Source: Microvirga guangxiensis
GTDB lineage: Bacteria > Pseudomonadota > Alphaproteobacteria > Rhizobiales > Beijerinckiaceae
Reading direction: 5' to 3'
Assembly (NCBI RefSeq): GCF_900102135.1
Contig: NZ_FMVJ01000009.1
Coordinates: forward strand, 114,365-178,364
Length of the DNA: 64,000 nt
The notes beneath the pieces were generated by a model. It did not search any database and was not told where the DNA came from. It saw nothing but the letters and a program-made list of their open reading frames with translations. Shown here one piece after another: positions 52,455 through 61,507 of the stretch (positions within the stretch are counted from its first letter, which is position 1; the number at the start of each line of letters is the position of its first letter). A program made the position numbers and the translations under genes.

Positions 52455-53258
52455 ATGCTTGTCATCGAAGACCTGTCGCGACGATTTGGCCAGAAGACTG
52501 CTGTCGATCGTGTTTCCCTCACCATCGAGCAAGGCTCCTTCGTCGGCGTCATCGGCCGCTCGGGCGCCGGAAAGTCGACCCTTCTGCGCCTCGTCAACCG
52601 ACTTATCGACCCCTCCACCGGGCGCGTCATGTATGATGGCGTAGATGTGACGCAGCTTCGCGGTCAGTCTCTGCGAAATTGGCGCGCCCGCTGCGCCATG
52701 ATCTTCCAGCAATTCAACCTGGTCGGGCGGCTCGACGTCATGACCAACGTCCTGATGGGCCGTCTCAGCCAGGCGCCCAGCCATCGCTCTCTGCTGAAGC
52801 TGTGGAGCGATGAGGACAAGGCGATGGCCCTGTCCGCCCTTGAGCAGTTCGACATGGCCGGATTTGCAGCCCAGAGAACCGAGCAGCTTTCCGGCGGGCA
52901 GCAGCAGCGTGTTGCCATCGCCCGCGCCCTGGTGCAGCAGCCGGACATCATTCTGGCCGACGAGCCGATTGCCTCGCTCGATCCGCGCAACACGCGCCTC
53001 GTCATGGATGCCCTGGCGAAGATCAACCGCGAGTACGGTATCACGGTCCTTTGCAATCTTCATTCTCTCGATCTGGCTCGCGCCTATTGCGACCGCCTCG
53101 TCGGCATGTCGGCCGGGCAGGTCGTGTTCGATGGCGGCCCCCTCGATCTTACCGATGACGTCAGCCGCCGGCTTTATGGTCTCGAGGCTGCCGATGTCGT
53201 CGAGTTCGAGCACATCAAGGAAGACCAATCCAGCCTTCCGGCCGCCTACGCGGCTTGA
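52455..53258 (+). CDS. phnC: PhnC, phosphonate ABC transporter ATPase
   Basis: This 267-residue ATPase has Walker [15 protein letters not shown] (about residue 33-46), a Q-loop [20 protein letters not shown] typical of PhnC, signature [14 protein letters not shown], Walker [13 protein letters not shown] and H-loop [10 protein letters not shown]. It drives import of phosphonates through PhnE. First gene of the phnCDE1E2 transcript, directly after the Pho-box array. A small hairpin (GCCGCGT-CCC-ACGCGGC, 53267-53283) separates it from phnD. Confidence 0.94.
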   Translation: MLVIEDLSRRFGQKTAVDRVSLTIEQGSFVGVIGRSGAGKSTLLRLVNRLIDPSTGRVMYDGVDVTQLRGQSLRNWRARCAMIFQQFNLVGRLDVMTNVLMGRLSQAPSHRSLLKLWSDEDKAMALSALEQFDMAGFAAQRTEQLSGGQQQRVAIARALVQQPDIILADEPIASLDPRNTRLVMDALAKINREYGITVLCNLHSLDLARAYCDRLVGMSAGQVVFDGGPLDLTDDVSRRLYGLEAADVVEFEHIKEDQSSLPAAYAA

Positions 53259-53320
53259 GGATGGTGCCGCGTCCCACGCGGCCTTTCGCTTCTCCCATCT
53301 GAACCCATGGAGACTTTCCT

Positions 53321-54223
53321 ATGATCACCCGTCGCCTCGTTCTTGGCGCGGTTGCCTCGCTGACACTGGCGGGAGCGGCCGAGGCCCAGGATTGGAAATC
53401 GAAATATCCTGAGCTCGTCTATGCCATCATCCCCTCCGAGAACGCCTCGGGCGTGACCGATCGCTACGGCCCGTTCGTCAGCTACCTGTCGAAGGAGCTC
53501 GGCACGAAGGTTACGCTGCGCATCGCCAACGACTACGCCGCGGTGATCGAAGGTCAGCGCTCGGGCAACATCCATGTCGCCTCGTATGGTCCCTCGTCCT
53601 ATGCACGCGCCTTCACGACCGGTGCCAAGATCGAGCCCTTCGCCATCGAAACCAATCTCGACGGCACCAAGGGCTATCACTCGGTGCTGTGGGTGAAGAC
53701 GGCTTCGCCCTACAAGAAAATCGAGGATCTCAAGGGCAAGAACCTGTGCCTCGTCGACCCCAACTCGACGTCGGGCAACAACGTTCCGCGCTTCGCCATG
53801 AGCAAGATGGGCATCGTTCCCGAGCAGTTTTTCGGCAAGGTCGTCTATGCGGGCAGCCATGAGAACGCCGTCCTGGGCGTTCAGCAGGGCACCTGCGACG
53901 CCGCCTTCAACTGGTGGAACGACGAGAGCGAATCGAACCTGCTGCGCATGTCGCGCAAGAACATGGTCAAGGCTGAGGATTTTCGTGTGATCTTCAAGTC
54001 CGAGCAGATCGTGAACTCCCCCATGGCATATCTTTCGGATCTTCCCGCCGAGCTGAAGGCGAGGCTCAAGGAGGCCGTTCTGGACCTGCCCAAGAAGGAG
54101 CCCGAAATCTTCAAGAAGATCACGGACGGCAAGGCCGGACCCTGGGAGTCGGTCGAGCACAAGGCCTATGAGCCGATCATCGAGCTCAATACCTTCGTCG
54201 ACTCGCTGCGCAAGAAATCCTGA
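53321..54223 (+). CDS. phnD: PhnD, phosphonate-binding periplasmic protein
   Basis: This 300-residue binding protein has a signal peptide (MITRRLVLGAVASLTLAGAA, cut near EAQ). Family features are YAIIPSENASGVTDRYGPF, IHVASYGPSSYARAFTTGA, HSVLWVKTASPYKKIEDLKG, LVDPNSTSGNNVPRF and AFNWWNDESE. The Ser/Thr residues of the STSGN and YGPSSY segments form the phosphonate group site in relatives. It delivers phosphonates to PhnE1/E2. A 26-bp perfect palindrome follows the gene. Confidence 0.94.
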   Translation: MITRRLVLGAVASLTLAGAAEAQDWKSKYPELVYAIIPSENASGVTDRYGPFVSYLSKELGTKVTLRIANDYAAVIEGQRSGNIHVASYGPSSYARAFTTGAKIEPFAIETNLDGTKGYHSVLWVKTASPYKKIEDLKGKNLCLVDPNSTSGNNVPRFAMSKMGIVPEQFFGKVVYAGSHENAVLGVQQGTCDAAFNWWNDESESNLLRMSRKNMVKAEDFRVIFKSEQIVNSPMAYLSDLPAELKARLKEAVLDLPKKEPEIFKKITDGKAGPWESVEHKAYEPIIELNTFVDSLRKKS

Positions 54224-54240
54224 TCCTCATCACTCCATGG

Positions 54241-54266
54241 CAATCCGCTCCCGCGGGAGCGGATTG
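54241..54266 (+). promoter_or_regulatory. Intercistronic palindrome between phnD and phnE
   Basis: CAATCCGCTCCCG (54241-54253) is followed directly by its exact reverse complement CGGGAGCGGATTG (54254-54266), giving a 13-bp-armed hairpin. No long T tract follows. It sits 17 bases after the phnD stop and probably protects the phnD message or reduces read-through into the permease genes. Confidence 0.65.
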
Positions 54267-54285
54267 TCCCTTTGCTTTGGTTCCC

Positions 54286-55182
54286 ATGGCCACGTCATTA
54301 CCCCGCCTGACCGACGACCGGCTTGCCACCGTGCTGCAGGCCTATCACGATGCCATCCGCGCGAAGCGCGCCCGCTCGTTGACCTTTGTCGGCCTCGTGG
54401 TCGCTCTGATGCTCCTGTCTGGCTGGGTCGCGCAGGTCGATCTCTCCAAGCTCGTTGCGAATTCCGGTAATTTTTTCAGCTATTTCGATCGGATCATGAC
54501 CTTTGACAGCGGCCCCGTGGCGGGTCAGCGGGTCTGGACCGATCCAGCTGAATGGTTCTGGGGCCTGAAGAAGTGGCTGGTCCTCCTCGCCGATACGATC
54601 CTGATCGGCTATCTTGGAACGGCTCTCGGCGCCATTGGCGCATTTCTGCTCTGCTTTTCCGCCGCTGCGAATTTGATGCCGAACCCCTGGCTCCGCAACG
54701 GCGTGAAGCGCCTGTTCGAATTCTGCCGCACCGTTCCCGAGATCGTCTTCGCGCTGATCTTCATCATCGCTTTCGGGCTCGGTCCTATCCCCGGCGTTTT
54801 CGCCATCGCCATTCACACCATGGGAGCTCTCGGAAAGCTCTTCGCCGAAGTCGTCGAGAACATCGATATGAAATCCGTCGAGGGCTCCGTCGCGACCGGC
54901 GCGGGTTTCAGTCAGACGGTCCGCTTCGCCGTGCTGCCACAGGTTCTATCGAACTTCGCGAGCTATACGCTCCTGCGTTTCGAGATCAATGTGCGTGGCG
55001 CTTCCGTCATGGGCTTCGTCGGCGCAGGCGGCATCGGCCAGGATCTGATCGAGGCGATCCGCAAGTTCTACTATGCCGATGTCTCGGCTCTCCTTCTCCT
55101 GATCATTCTCACCGTGACGGTGATCGACCTGGGCACCGAACGCCTGCGTCATGCCCTCATCAGCCGCGAGGAACGGCCATGA
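54286..55182 (+). CDS. phnE: PhnE, phosphonate ABC transporter permease (first copy)
   Basis: This 298-residue permease has a soluble N-terminal segment of about 30 residues and six or so membrane helices (LTFVGLVVALMLLSGWVAQV, FALIFIIAFGLGPIPGVFAI). The ATPase-contact loop is GSVATGAGFSQTVRFAVLPQ, and the end RGASVMGFVGAGGIGQDLIE is typical of PhnE. ATG 54286 is used rather than a TTG at 54277. It pairs with the second permease that overlaps it by 4 bases. Confidence 0.92.
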   Translation: MATSLPRLTDDRLATVLQAYHDAIRAKRARSLTFVGLVVALMLLSGWVAQVDLSKLVANSGNFFSYFDRIMTFDSGPVAGQRVWTDPAEWFWGLKKWLVLLADTILIGYLGTALGAIGAFLLCFSAAANLMPNPWLRNGVKRLFEFCRTVPEIVFALIFIIAFGLGPIPGVFAIAIHTMGALGKLFAEVVENIDMKSVEGSVATGAGFSQTVRFAVLPQVLSNFASYTLLRFEINVRGASVMGFVGAGGIGQDLIEAIRKFYYADVSALLLLIILTVTVIDLGTERLRHALISREERP

Positions 55183-56048
55183 AGGTTTCATTCCGAGCAA
55201 TCACTCCCGACCTGCCCGCGCTGAGGGCTCGTCATCCCCAGCACTTCGCCCCGTCGGTGATGCATCGTGCGGTGGTGATCGGGTGCGTCGCTGTACTGGC
55301 CGGCCTCTTCGTCCTGGGTTTCTGGCGCCTCGGCTTCTCCTTCGAGAGAATCCTGTCCGGAATCGGGCAACTGGGAACGCTCGTCCTGCTCATGATTCCA
55401 CCCAATCCGGGAAGCTGGGCAAAGTTCTTCACCTTCCTGCATGCGCTGGCCGAGACGGTCGCCATCGCCTTCCTCGGAACTCTGCTTGCCGCGCTCGTGG
55501 CCTTCCCCGTCGGCTTTGTCGCGGCGCGCAACACCACGGTCAACCGCCTCGTCCAGTTCGCATCCCGCCGGGTTCTCGACGGCATCCGCGGTATCGATAC
55601 GCTGATCTGGGCGCTTCTGTGGATCAACGTGGTCGGCCTCGGTCCCTTCGCCGGGGTCCTTGCCATCATGACGAGCGACATCGGCACCTTCGGCAAGCTG
55701 TTCTCGGAAGCCATCGAAGCGGCTGACAAGAAATCCGTCGAGGGAATCGCCTCGACAGGGGGAACGAGGCTGCACCAGATCCGCTTCGGCATCCTGCCTC
55801 AGGTCTTTCCCGTGATTGCGGGACAGGTGCTCTACTTCTTCGAGTCGAATGCCCGTTCGGGCACGATCATCGGCATCGTCGGAGCAGGGGGAATCGGGCT
55901 GCATCTCGCCGAGCAGATCCGCACCCTCGAATGGCAGGCCGTTTCCTTCCTGGTGATCCTGATCCTCATCATGGTGGCGGCGATCGACGCCGTATCGGTG
56001 CGGCTGCGCACGGCCATCATGGGACGGGCGCACCAGCCGATGATGTGA
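55179..56048 (+). CDS. phnE: PhnE2, phosphonate ABC transporter permease (second copy)
   Basis: This 289-residue paralogue of the preceding permease has membrane helices (AVVIGCVAVLAGLFVLGFWR, FLGTLLAALVAFPVGFVAAR), an ATPase-contact loop GIASTGGTRLHQIRFGILPQ and the ending GTIIGIVGAGGIGLHLAEQI. Two different PhnE proteins, forming a heterodimer, are common in alphaproteobacteria. ATG 55179 overlaps the stop of the first phnE (ATGA), so translation is coupled. It ends 6 bases from the convergent phnF gene. Confidence 0.92.
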   Translation: MKVSFRAITPDLPALRARHPQHFAPSVMHRAVVIGCVAVLAGLFVLGFWRLGFSFERILSGIGQLGTLVLLMIPPNPGSWAKFFTFLHALAETVAIAFLGTLLAALVAFPVGFVAARNTTVNRLVQFASRRVLDGIRGIDTLIWALLWINVVGLGPFAGVLAIMTSDIGTFGKLFSEAIEAADKKSVEGIASTGGTRLHQIRFGILPQVFPVIAGQVLYFFESNARSGTIIGIVGAGGIGLHLAEQIRTLEWQAVSFLVILILIMVAAIDAVSVRLRTAIMGRAHQPMM

Positions 56049-56054
56049 AGCACC

Positions 56055-56816
56055 TCACTGATCGATCACGAGATCGACCCGGTCGGCACTGAACAGGGAA
56101 CGCGTCGCCTGAATCCGATGCCCATGCTGATTGACATTGATGCTGTCGATCACGAGGAGAACGCGCCCGCGCGAGAGTTCGAGGTGGGCCGCTTCCTCCG
56201 CATTGGCGATCCGGGCCGAGATCCGGGTCGACAGCCGCGAATAATCGGAGATCTCGTGTCTCGCGAAAGCGCGGGTGAGCGAGCCGGTCTGGCGGTAGGT
56301 TGCGTCGATCCCTGCGAAGCGCGGCAACGGCAGCCAGGTCCGGGCCATCGAGATCGGAACCTCGTCTGCCCGGTGGAGCGTCACGAGCTCGAGAACCGGG
56401 GATCCGGTCTCGATCCCGAGCGCCTCGGCGATATCCGCGGCGGCAACCGTTTCGGCGGATCCGATCAGCTCGCCTCTCGCCTCGCGCCCCGCTTTGGCCA
56501 TGAGTTCCGAAAAGCGGGTCTTCCGGCCAATGGTGTAGGGCAGGGGCTTGAATTCGACGAAGGTGCCGCCGCCCTGCGTGGCGCGCACGAGGCCGCGCGC
56601 CGCCAGTGTGCCCAAGGCTCTGCGCACGGTGTGCCGGTTCACGCCGAAACGCTGAGCGAACTGCATCTCGCCGGGGAGTTTCTCGCCCGGCTTGAAAAGG
56701 CCGCCGGCAATGTCCGCTTCGATACGATCGGCAATCTGGCGCCAAGCCGTCAATCCCGCGCCGCGATCGAGAGGATCGGAAGCCGTCGGGTCGCGATGAG
56801 TGCGTTTCGTCATCAA
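56055..56816 (-). CDS. phnF: PhnF, GntR/HutC-family repressor of phn genes
   Basis: This 253-residue regulator has an N-terminal GntR winged helix (LTAWRQIADRIEADIAGGLF, then LPGEMQFAQRFGVNRHTVRR, ALGTLAARGLVRATQGGGTF) and a C-terminal UbiC/HutC ligand domain (GSPVLELVTLHRADEVPISM, YSRLSTRISARIANAEEAAH). PhnF proteins sense a phosphonate or phosphate-related ligand and control the C-P lyase genes. It is divergent from phnG, and a palindrome in the 70-base gap is its likely operator. Confidence 0.9.
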   Translation of the reverse strand: MMTKRTHRDPTASDPLDRGAGLTAWRQIADRIEADIAGGLFKPGEKLPGEMQFAQRFGVNRHTVRRALGTLAARGLVRATQGGGTFVEFKPLPYTIGRKTRFSELMAKAGREARGELIGSAETVAAADIAEALGIETGSPVLELVTLHRADEVPISMARTWLPLPRFAGIDATYRQTGSLTRAFARHEISDYSRLSTRISARIANAEEAAHLELSRGRVLLVIDSINVNQHGHRIQATRSLFSADRVDLVIDQ

Positions 56817-56833
56817 AACTTCATCTGAATATG

Positions 56834-56853
56834 TTGTCTACATATCTATACAA
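56834..56853. promoter_or_regulatory. Candidate PhnF operator
   Basis: TTGTCTACAT-ATCTATACAA is an imperfect 20-bp palindrome (8 of 10 positions in the arms match) lying between the start codons of phnF and phnG. GntR/HutC repressors usually bind such AT-rich inverted repeats, so it may control both genes. Confidence 0.55.
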
Positions 56854-56886
56854 GAAGACAAGCCCATTGCCAATGAGGATGCGCGT

Positions 56887-57378
56887 ATGGCCTTTACTCC
56901 CCACGCCGCCGCTGCTCCGGACGCCGCTCCGGACAACGGCATGATAGCTCGCCGGCAGAGAGCCATGGCTCTCTGCGCGGATGCCAAGCGCACCGACCTC
57001 GAAGAGATTCTCGATGTCCTCCGCTACGAGGGAGCCGTAGAGGACCTGCGCCGGCCCGAGACCGGCCTCGTTATGGTGCGGGGACAAATCGGCGGCGACG
57101 GTGCTCCGTTCAATTTCGGGGAGGCGACCGTCATCCGCGCCGCGGTGAGACTCGACGGCGGGGAGGTCGGCTTCGCCTATCAGCTCGGACGCGATGCGCA
57201 GAAGGCTCGCATGGCCGCCATCATCGACGCTCTGCTGCAGAGCCCTCGTCACAGCAGAGTGACCGAGGACGCGCTGAAGCCGATCGAACTTCGCTTGGCC
57301 GGAGAGCGTGCGGTGCGCGAGCGCCAGACGGCTGCGACACGCGTGAACTTCTTCACCATGGTGCGGGGAGAAGACTGA
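56887..57378 (+). CDS. phnG: PhnG, C-P lyase core subunit
   Basis: This 163-residue protein carries family features RRQRAMALCADAKRTDLEEI, LRRPETGLVMVRGQIGGDGA, PFNFGEATVIRAAVRL and GFAYQLGRDAQKARMAAIID. In the E. coli C-P lyase complex PhnG, PhnH, PhnI and PhnJ form the core; PhnGHI with PhnL attach the phosphonate to ribose via ATP. ATG 56887 begins after the phnF-phnG operator region. The stop and the phnH start overlap by one base. Confidence 0.93.
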   Translation: MAFTPHAAAAPDAAPDNGMIARRQRAMALCADAKRTDLEEILDVLRYEGAVEDLRRPETGLVMVRGQIGGDGAPFNFGEATVIRAAVRLDGGEVGFAYQLGRDAQKARMAAIIDALLQSPRHSRVTEDALKPIELRLAGERAVRERQTAATRVNFFTMVRGED

Positions 57379-57974
57379 TGAGCGCTCTCGCCCTCGGCTT
57401 TGCCGATCAGGTCACCAACGCGCAGCAAATTTTCGGCGCCGTGATGAATGCCTTTGCGTGTCCGGGCTCTCTTCAGCCGCTGCCCAGCGACCTTGACCCG
57501 CCGCGGCCTCTTTCTCCCGAACTCGCCGCCATCGCCCTGGCATTGGCCGATCACGAAGCACCGATCTGGATCGATGCGCGGCTCGCGGCTGAGCCGGCGG
57601 TCGCGGAGTTCCTCCGCTTCCATACCGGCGCCACCATCGTGAGCAGGCCGGAGGAGGCCGCCTTCGCGCTGGTCGCCGATCCGGAACGGTCCCTGCCTGT
57701 GGAGCGCTTCGCACTCGGCACGGCAGAATACCCAGACCGTTCGACGACCCTCGTCTTCGCCGTCTCCGATCTCTCCGAGGCGGAGGGATGGAGGCTGACG
57801 GGGCCCGGCATTCCCGGAAGCCGGATTTTCCTGGCGTCGCCATGGCCGCGCGGCTTGGCCGACATTGTTCGTGCGAACCGCACGCTCTTTCCGCGTGGCC
57901 TCGACGTGCTGCTCGCTGCGCCGGATTGCGTCGTCGGTCTGCCGCGCACCACCCGTCTCGTCGAGGAGATCTAG
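57378..57974 (+). CDS. phnH: PhnH, C-P lyase core subunit
   Basis: This 198-residue protein has LGFADQVTNAQQIFGAVMNA, FACPGSLQPL, LALADHEAPIWIDARLAAEP, EFLRFHTGATIVSRPEEAAF, GPGIPGSRIF and FPRGLDVLLAAPDCVVGLPR, all conserved in PhnH. It is a structural partner in the PhnGHIJ core. The gene overlaps phnG by one base and is followed by phnI after 3 bases. Confidence 0.93.
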   Translation: MSALALGFADQVTNAQQIFGAVMNAFACPGSLQPLPSDLDPPRPLSPELAAIALALADHEAPIWIDARLAAEPAVAEFLRFHTGATIVSRPEEAAFALVADPERSLPVERFALGTAEYPDRSTTLVFAVSDLSEAEGWRLTGPGIPGSRIFLASPWPRGLADIVRANRTLFPRGLDVLLAAPDCVVGLPRTTRLVEEI

Positions 57975-57977
57975 ACC

Positions 57978-59087
57978 ATGTATGTGGCCGTGAAAGGCGG
58001 CGAGGCCGCCATCGACAATGCCCATCGTCTTCTTGCGCATGCACGGCGCGGCGATCCTGCCGTGCCGGAGCTTGCGACGGAGCAGATCGCCGAGCAGATG
58101 AGCCTGCTCGTCGACCGGGTGATGACGGAGGGCTCGCTGTACGATCGTCAGCTCGCCGCTTTGGCTCTCAAGCAGGCGCGGGGCGATCTGATCGAAGCCG
58201 TGTTCCTGGTGCGCGCATTCCGCACAACGCTGCCCCGCTTCGGCTATTCCGAGCCCGTCGATACGGCACGGATGGAGCTCCGGCGCAGGATCTCGGCGAC
58301 CTACAAGGATCTTCCTGGCGGCCAGGTTCTCGGACCGACCTTCGATTACACGCATCGTCTTCTCGATTTCATGCTCATGGCCAACGGCGAGGCGCCTGTG
58401 GCTCCTGCAGAGGTCGAGGTGCAACCGGACGAAGACGGCACGCCGCGCGTGACCGATCTCCTCGATGCGGAAGGGCTGATCGAGGCATCGAGCGCGTTGC
58501 AGGACGAAGCGCCTGTCGGCGACCTCACCCGCGAGCCCCTGAACTTTCCCGCCGAGCGCGATCTGCGTCTGCAGGCGCTCGCGAGAGGGGACGAGGGTTT
58601 CGTTCTTGCGCTCGGATACTCGACCCAGCGCGGTTACGGCCGCACGCATCCCTTCGTGGGAGAGGTCCGCGTGGGGGAGGTCGAGGTGGAGTTCACACCC
58701 CAGGAGCTCGGCTTCCCTGTGCCGCTCGGTCGTCTGACGGTGACGGAGTGCCAGATGATCAGTCAGTTCAAGGGGTCTGCCGCGGTGCCGCCTCAGTTCA
58801 CGCGGGGCTACGGTCTCGTCTTCGGACAGAGCGAACGCAAGGCCATGGCCATGTCGCTCGTCGACCGCAGCCTGAGGGCTCGCGAGCTCGGCGAGGATGT
58901 GGTGGCGCCTGCGCAGGATGAAGAGTTCGTCCTTTCTCATGCGGACAACCTGCAGGCCACAGGCTTCGTCGAGCACCTGAAGCTGCCGCACTATGTCGAT
59001 TTCCAGGCCGAGCTCGATCTCGTGCGCCGCATGCGCGCCGAGCACGAGCGGGCTCAGGCCACTCATCTCTCGGAGGCCGCAGAATGA
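57978..59087 (+). CDS. phnI: PhnI, C-P lyase core subunit
   Basis: This 369-residue protein has YVAVKGGEAAIDNAHRLLAH at the start, QIAEQMSLLVDRVMTEGSLY, GDLIEAVFLVRAFRTTLPRF, and FVLALGYSTQRGYGRTHPFV. PhnI is the nucleosidase-like subunit that exchanges the adenine of ATP for the phosphonate. Length fits the family (about 350-370). It overlaps phnJ by 4 bases (ATGA). Confidence 0.93.
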   Translation: MYVAVKGGEAAIDNAHRLLAHARRGDPAVPELATEQIAEQMSLLVDRVMTEGSLYDRQLAALALKQARGDLIEAVFLVRAFRTTLPRFGYSEPVDTARMELRRRISATYKDLPGGQVLGPTFDYTHRLLDFMLMANGEAPVAPAEVEVQPDEDGTPRVTDLLDAEGLIEASSALQDEAPVGDLTREPLNFPAERDLRLQALARGDEGFVLALGYSTQRGYGRTHPFVGEVRVGEVEVEFTPQELGFPVPLGRLTVTECQMISQFKGSAAVPPQFTRGYGLVFGQSERKAMAMSLVDRSLRARELGEDVVAPAQDEEFVLSHADNLQATGFVEHLKLPHYVDFQAELDLVRRMRAEHERAQATHLSEAAE

Positions 59088-60007
59088 GCACCCATGTATC
59101 GGCCGCTGCCTCGCCGGAGGCTGGCTACAACTTCGCTTATCTCGACGAACAGACGAAGCGGATGATCCGTCGGGCGATCCTGAAGGCCATCGCCATCCCC
59201 GGCTATCAGGTGCCCTTCGCCTCCCGCGAGATGCCGATGCCATATGGCTGGGGCACGGGCGGAGTGCAGGTAACGGCATCGATCCTCGGTCGCGACGACG
59301 TCCTGAAGGTCATCGATCAGGGATCCGACGACACCACCAACGCCGTCTCGATCCGCAAGTTCTTCGAGCGGACGGCCAGCGTGCGCACGACGACCCATAC
59401 CCGCGAGGCGACGGTCATCCAGACGCGGCACCGGATACCGGAAGAGACGCTCCGGGAGGGCCAGGTGATCGTCTACCAGGTGCCGATCCCGGAGCCTCTT
59501 CGATTCCTCGAGCCGCGAGAAACCGAGACGCGCAAACTCCACGCGCTCGCCGAATACGGCCTCATGCACGTGAAGCTGTACGAGGACATCGCGCGCCATG
59601 GGCACATCGCCACGACCTATGCCTATCCGGTTGAGGTCGCGGGACGCTACATCATGGATCCGTCGCCGACGCCGAAATTCGACAATCCCAAGATGCACCT
59701 GATGGCGGCCCTGCAGCTTTTCGGGGCCGGACGCGAGAAGCGCATCTACGCCATTCCACCCTACACGGAAGTGAGAAGCCTCGACTTCGAGGATCATCCC
59801 TTCCGCATCCAGACCTTCAAGGATCCTTGCGCTCTGTGCGCAGCCACCGGCGTCTATCTCGACGAGGTCATCATGGACGATCGCGGCGGGCGCATGTTCG
59901 TCTGCTCCGACAGCGATTTCTGCGAGGAGCGCCGGTCCGCCGGGCACCGCGGTTCCATGCTGGCCGATGCTCCGGCAGCTCTGACAGGAGACAGCACCCA
60001 TGCTTAA
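59084..60007 (+). CDS. phnJ: PhnJ, radical SAM C-P lyase
   Basis: This 307-residue protein is the enzyme that cleaves the carbon-phosphorus bond of ribosyl phosphonate to give a cyclic ribosyl phosphate and a hydrocarbon. The four conserved Cys residues are present near the C-terminus: DPCALCAATGVYLDE, then MFVCSDSDFCEERR. Three hold the 4Fe-4S cluster and the last forms the thiyl radical in relatives. Other family features are QTKRMIRRAILKAIAIPGYQ, MPMPYGWGTGGVQVTASIL and TTTHTREATVIQTRHRIPEE. The enzyme looks complete. Confidence 0.95.
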   Translation: MSTHVSAAASPEAGYNFAYLDEQTKRMIRRAILKAIAIPGYQVPFASREMPMPYGWGTGGVQVTASILGRDDVLKVIDQGSDDTTNAVSIRKFFERTASVRTTTHTREATVIQTRHRIPEETLREGQVIVYQVPIPEPLRFLEPRETETRKLHALAEYGLMHVKLYEDIARHGHIATTYAYPVEVAGRYIMDPSPTPKFDNPKMHLMAALQLFGAGREKRIYAIPPYTEVRSLDFEDHPFRIQTFKDPCALCAATGVYLDEVIMDDRGGRMFVCSDSDFCEERRSAGHRGSMLADAPAALTGDSTHA

Positions 60008-60788
60008 CGATCTGCCGGACGCGCCGCTTCTGTCCGTCCGCGACCTGACCAGGTATTACGGCGAGCGCATCGGTTGCGCCGACGTTTCCTTCGATCTTTA
60101 CGAGGGCGAGGTTCTGGCCGTCGTCGGCGAGTCGGGCTCCGGAAAGTCGACCCTGCTCAGCCTCCTCGCGACGGAGCTGGAGGCGAGCGCCGGCTCGATC
60201 CGCTACCGGATGCGTGACGGCATTGCCCGCGACCTGGCCACCCTGACGGAGGCCGAGAGGCGTCTGCTGCTGCGGACGGATTGGGGCTTCGTGCGGCAGG
60301 ATTCCACGCAAGGATTGCGCATGAGCGTCTCCGCCGGCGGCAATATCGGCGAGCGGCTCATGGCGGTTGGAGCGCGTCACTACGGGAATATCCGCGGGAC
60401 GTCCCTGGACTGGCTCGGTCGCGTCGAGATCGACCGCGGCCGGATCGACGACATTCCCAAGGCGTTCTCCGGCGGAATGCGGCAGCGCCTCCAGATCGCG
60501 CGAAACCTCGTGACCCACCCGCGTCTCGTCTTCATGGACGAGCCGACCTCAGGGCTCGACGTCTCGGTTCAGGCGCGCCTCCTCGACCTGATCCGCGGAT
60601 TGGTGAGCGAGCTCGGGCTCGCCGTCATCATCGTCACGCACGACCTCTCCGTCGCCCGGCTTCTGTCGCACCGGATCATGGTCATGAAAGGCGGGCGCGT
60701 GATCGAAGCGGGCCTGACCGACCGCGTTCTCGACGATCCTCATCAGCCCTACACCCAACTCCTCGTCTCTTCTGTCCTGGCAGCCTGA
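60000..60788 (+). CDS. phnK: PhnK, ABC-type ATPase of the C-P lyase complex
   Basis: This 262-residue ABC ATPase-like protein has Walker A VVGESGSGKSTLLS (about residue 40-53), signature FSGGMRQRLQIARN, Walker B LVFMDEPTSGLDV and H-loop VIIVTHDLSVARLL. PhnK docks on the PhnGHIJ core rather than working in transport. It overlaps phnJ by 8 bases and leads directly to phnL. Confidence 0.93.
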   Translation: MLNDLPDAPLLSVRDLTRYYGERIGCADVSFDLYEGEVLAVVGESGSGKSTLLSLLATELEASAGSIRYRMRDGIARDLATLTEAERRLLLRTDWGFVRQDSTQGLRMSVSAGGNIGERLMAVGARHYGNIRGTSLDWLGRVEIDRGRIDDIPKAFSGGMRQRLQIARNLVTHPRLVFMDEPTSGLDVSVQARLLDLIRGLVSELGLAVIIVTHDLSVARLLSHRIMVMKGGRVIEAGLTDRVLDDPHQPYTQLLVSSVLAA

Positions 60789-60790
60789 TC

Positions 60791-61492
60791 ATGCAACCTC
60801 TCGTTCAGCTCGATGGCGTCTCCAAGGCCTTCACCCTGCACCTGCATGAGGGCGTGCGCCTGGATGTCGTCTCCGACGTAAACTTCTCGGCTGCTCCGGG
60901 GGAATGCATCGTTCTCGGCGGCCCTTCCGGCGCCGGAAAGTCGTCGCTCCTCAAGATCGTCTATGGCAATTACAGCTGCGATGCGGGCCATATCTGGATC
61001 CGCGACGGCGGCGAAATGATCGATGTGGCGACGGCCGAGCCTCGGCGGATCCTTGCGATGCGTCGCCACGTCATGGGCTATGTGAGCCAGTTCCTGCGTG
61101 TCATCCCGCGCGTCGGCGCGCTTGAGATCGTCGCCGCCGCCGGTCGCGAGGGTGGGCTCGACTCTCAAGTGGCACAAGACAGGGCAGAGGAATACCTGTC
61201 TCTCTTGAACGTTCCCGAACGGCTCTGGACACTCCCTCCGGCCACCTTCTCCGGCGGCGAGCAGCAGCGCGTGAACATCGCGCGGGGTCTGATCGCGGAT
61301 CGTCCGGTGCTGCTTCTCGATGAGCCGACGGCTTCATTGGACGCCCGCAACAGGGCCGTGGTCGTGGACCTCGTCGAGCGCAAGAAAAAGGCCGGCGTCG
61401 CGATCATCGGAATCTTCCACGACGAGGATGTTCGCGACAAGGTCGCAACGCATGTCGTCGATGTGACGCACTTCGCAGCTAAGACGGCCTGA
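60791..61492 (+). CDS. phnL: PhnL, ABC-type ATPase of the C-P lyase pathway
   Basis: This 233-residue protein has Walker A VLGGPSGAGKSSLLKI (about residue 40-55), the PhnL-specific VSQFLRVIPRVGALEIVAAA, signature FSGGEQQRVNIARG and Walker B LLLDEPTASLDA. It is needed with PhnGHI for forming the ribosyl triphosphate phosphonate. The start at ATG 60791 lies 2 bases after the phnK stop. Confidence 0.93.
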   Translation: MQPLVQLDGVSKAFTLHLHEGVRLDVVSDVNFSAAPGECIVLGGPSGAGKSSLLKIVYGNYSCDAGHIWIRDGGEMIDVATAEPRRILAMRRHVMGYVSQFLRVIPRVGALEIVAAAGREGGLDSQVAQDRAEEYLSLLNVPERLWTLPPATFSGGEQQRVNIARGLIADRPVLLLDEPTASLDARNRAVVVDLVERKKKAGVAIIGIFHDEDVRDKVATHVVDVTHFAAKTA

Positions 61493-61507
61493 CAAGGGGC
61501 TGAATCA

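Noticed and set aside
57249..59279. Minus-strand open frame of 676 codons across phnH/phnI
   Set aside because: It lies opposite well-recognised phn genes; long antisense frames are expected from the GC-rich third positions, and the translation has no family character.
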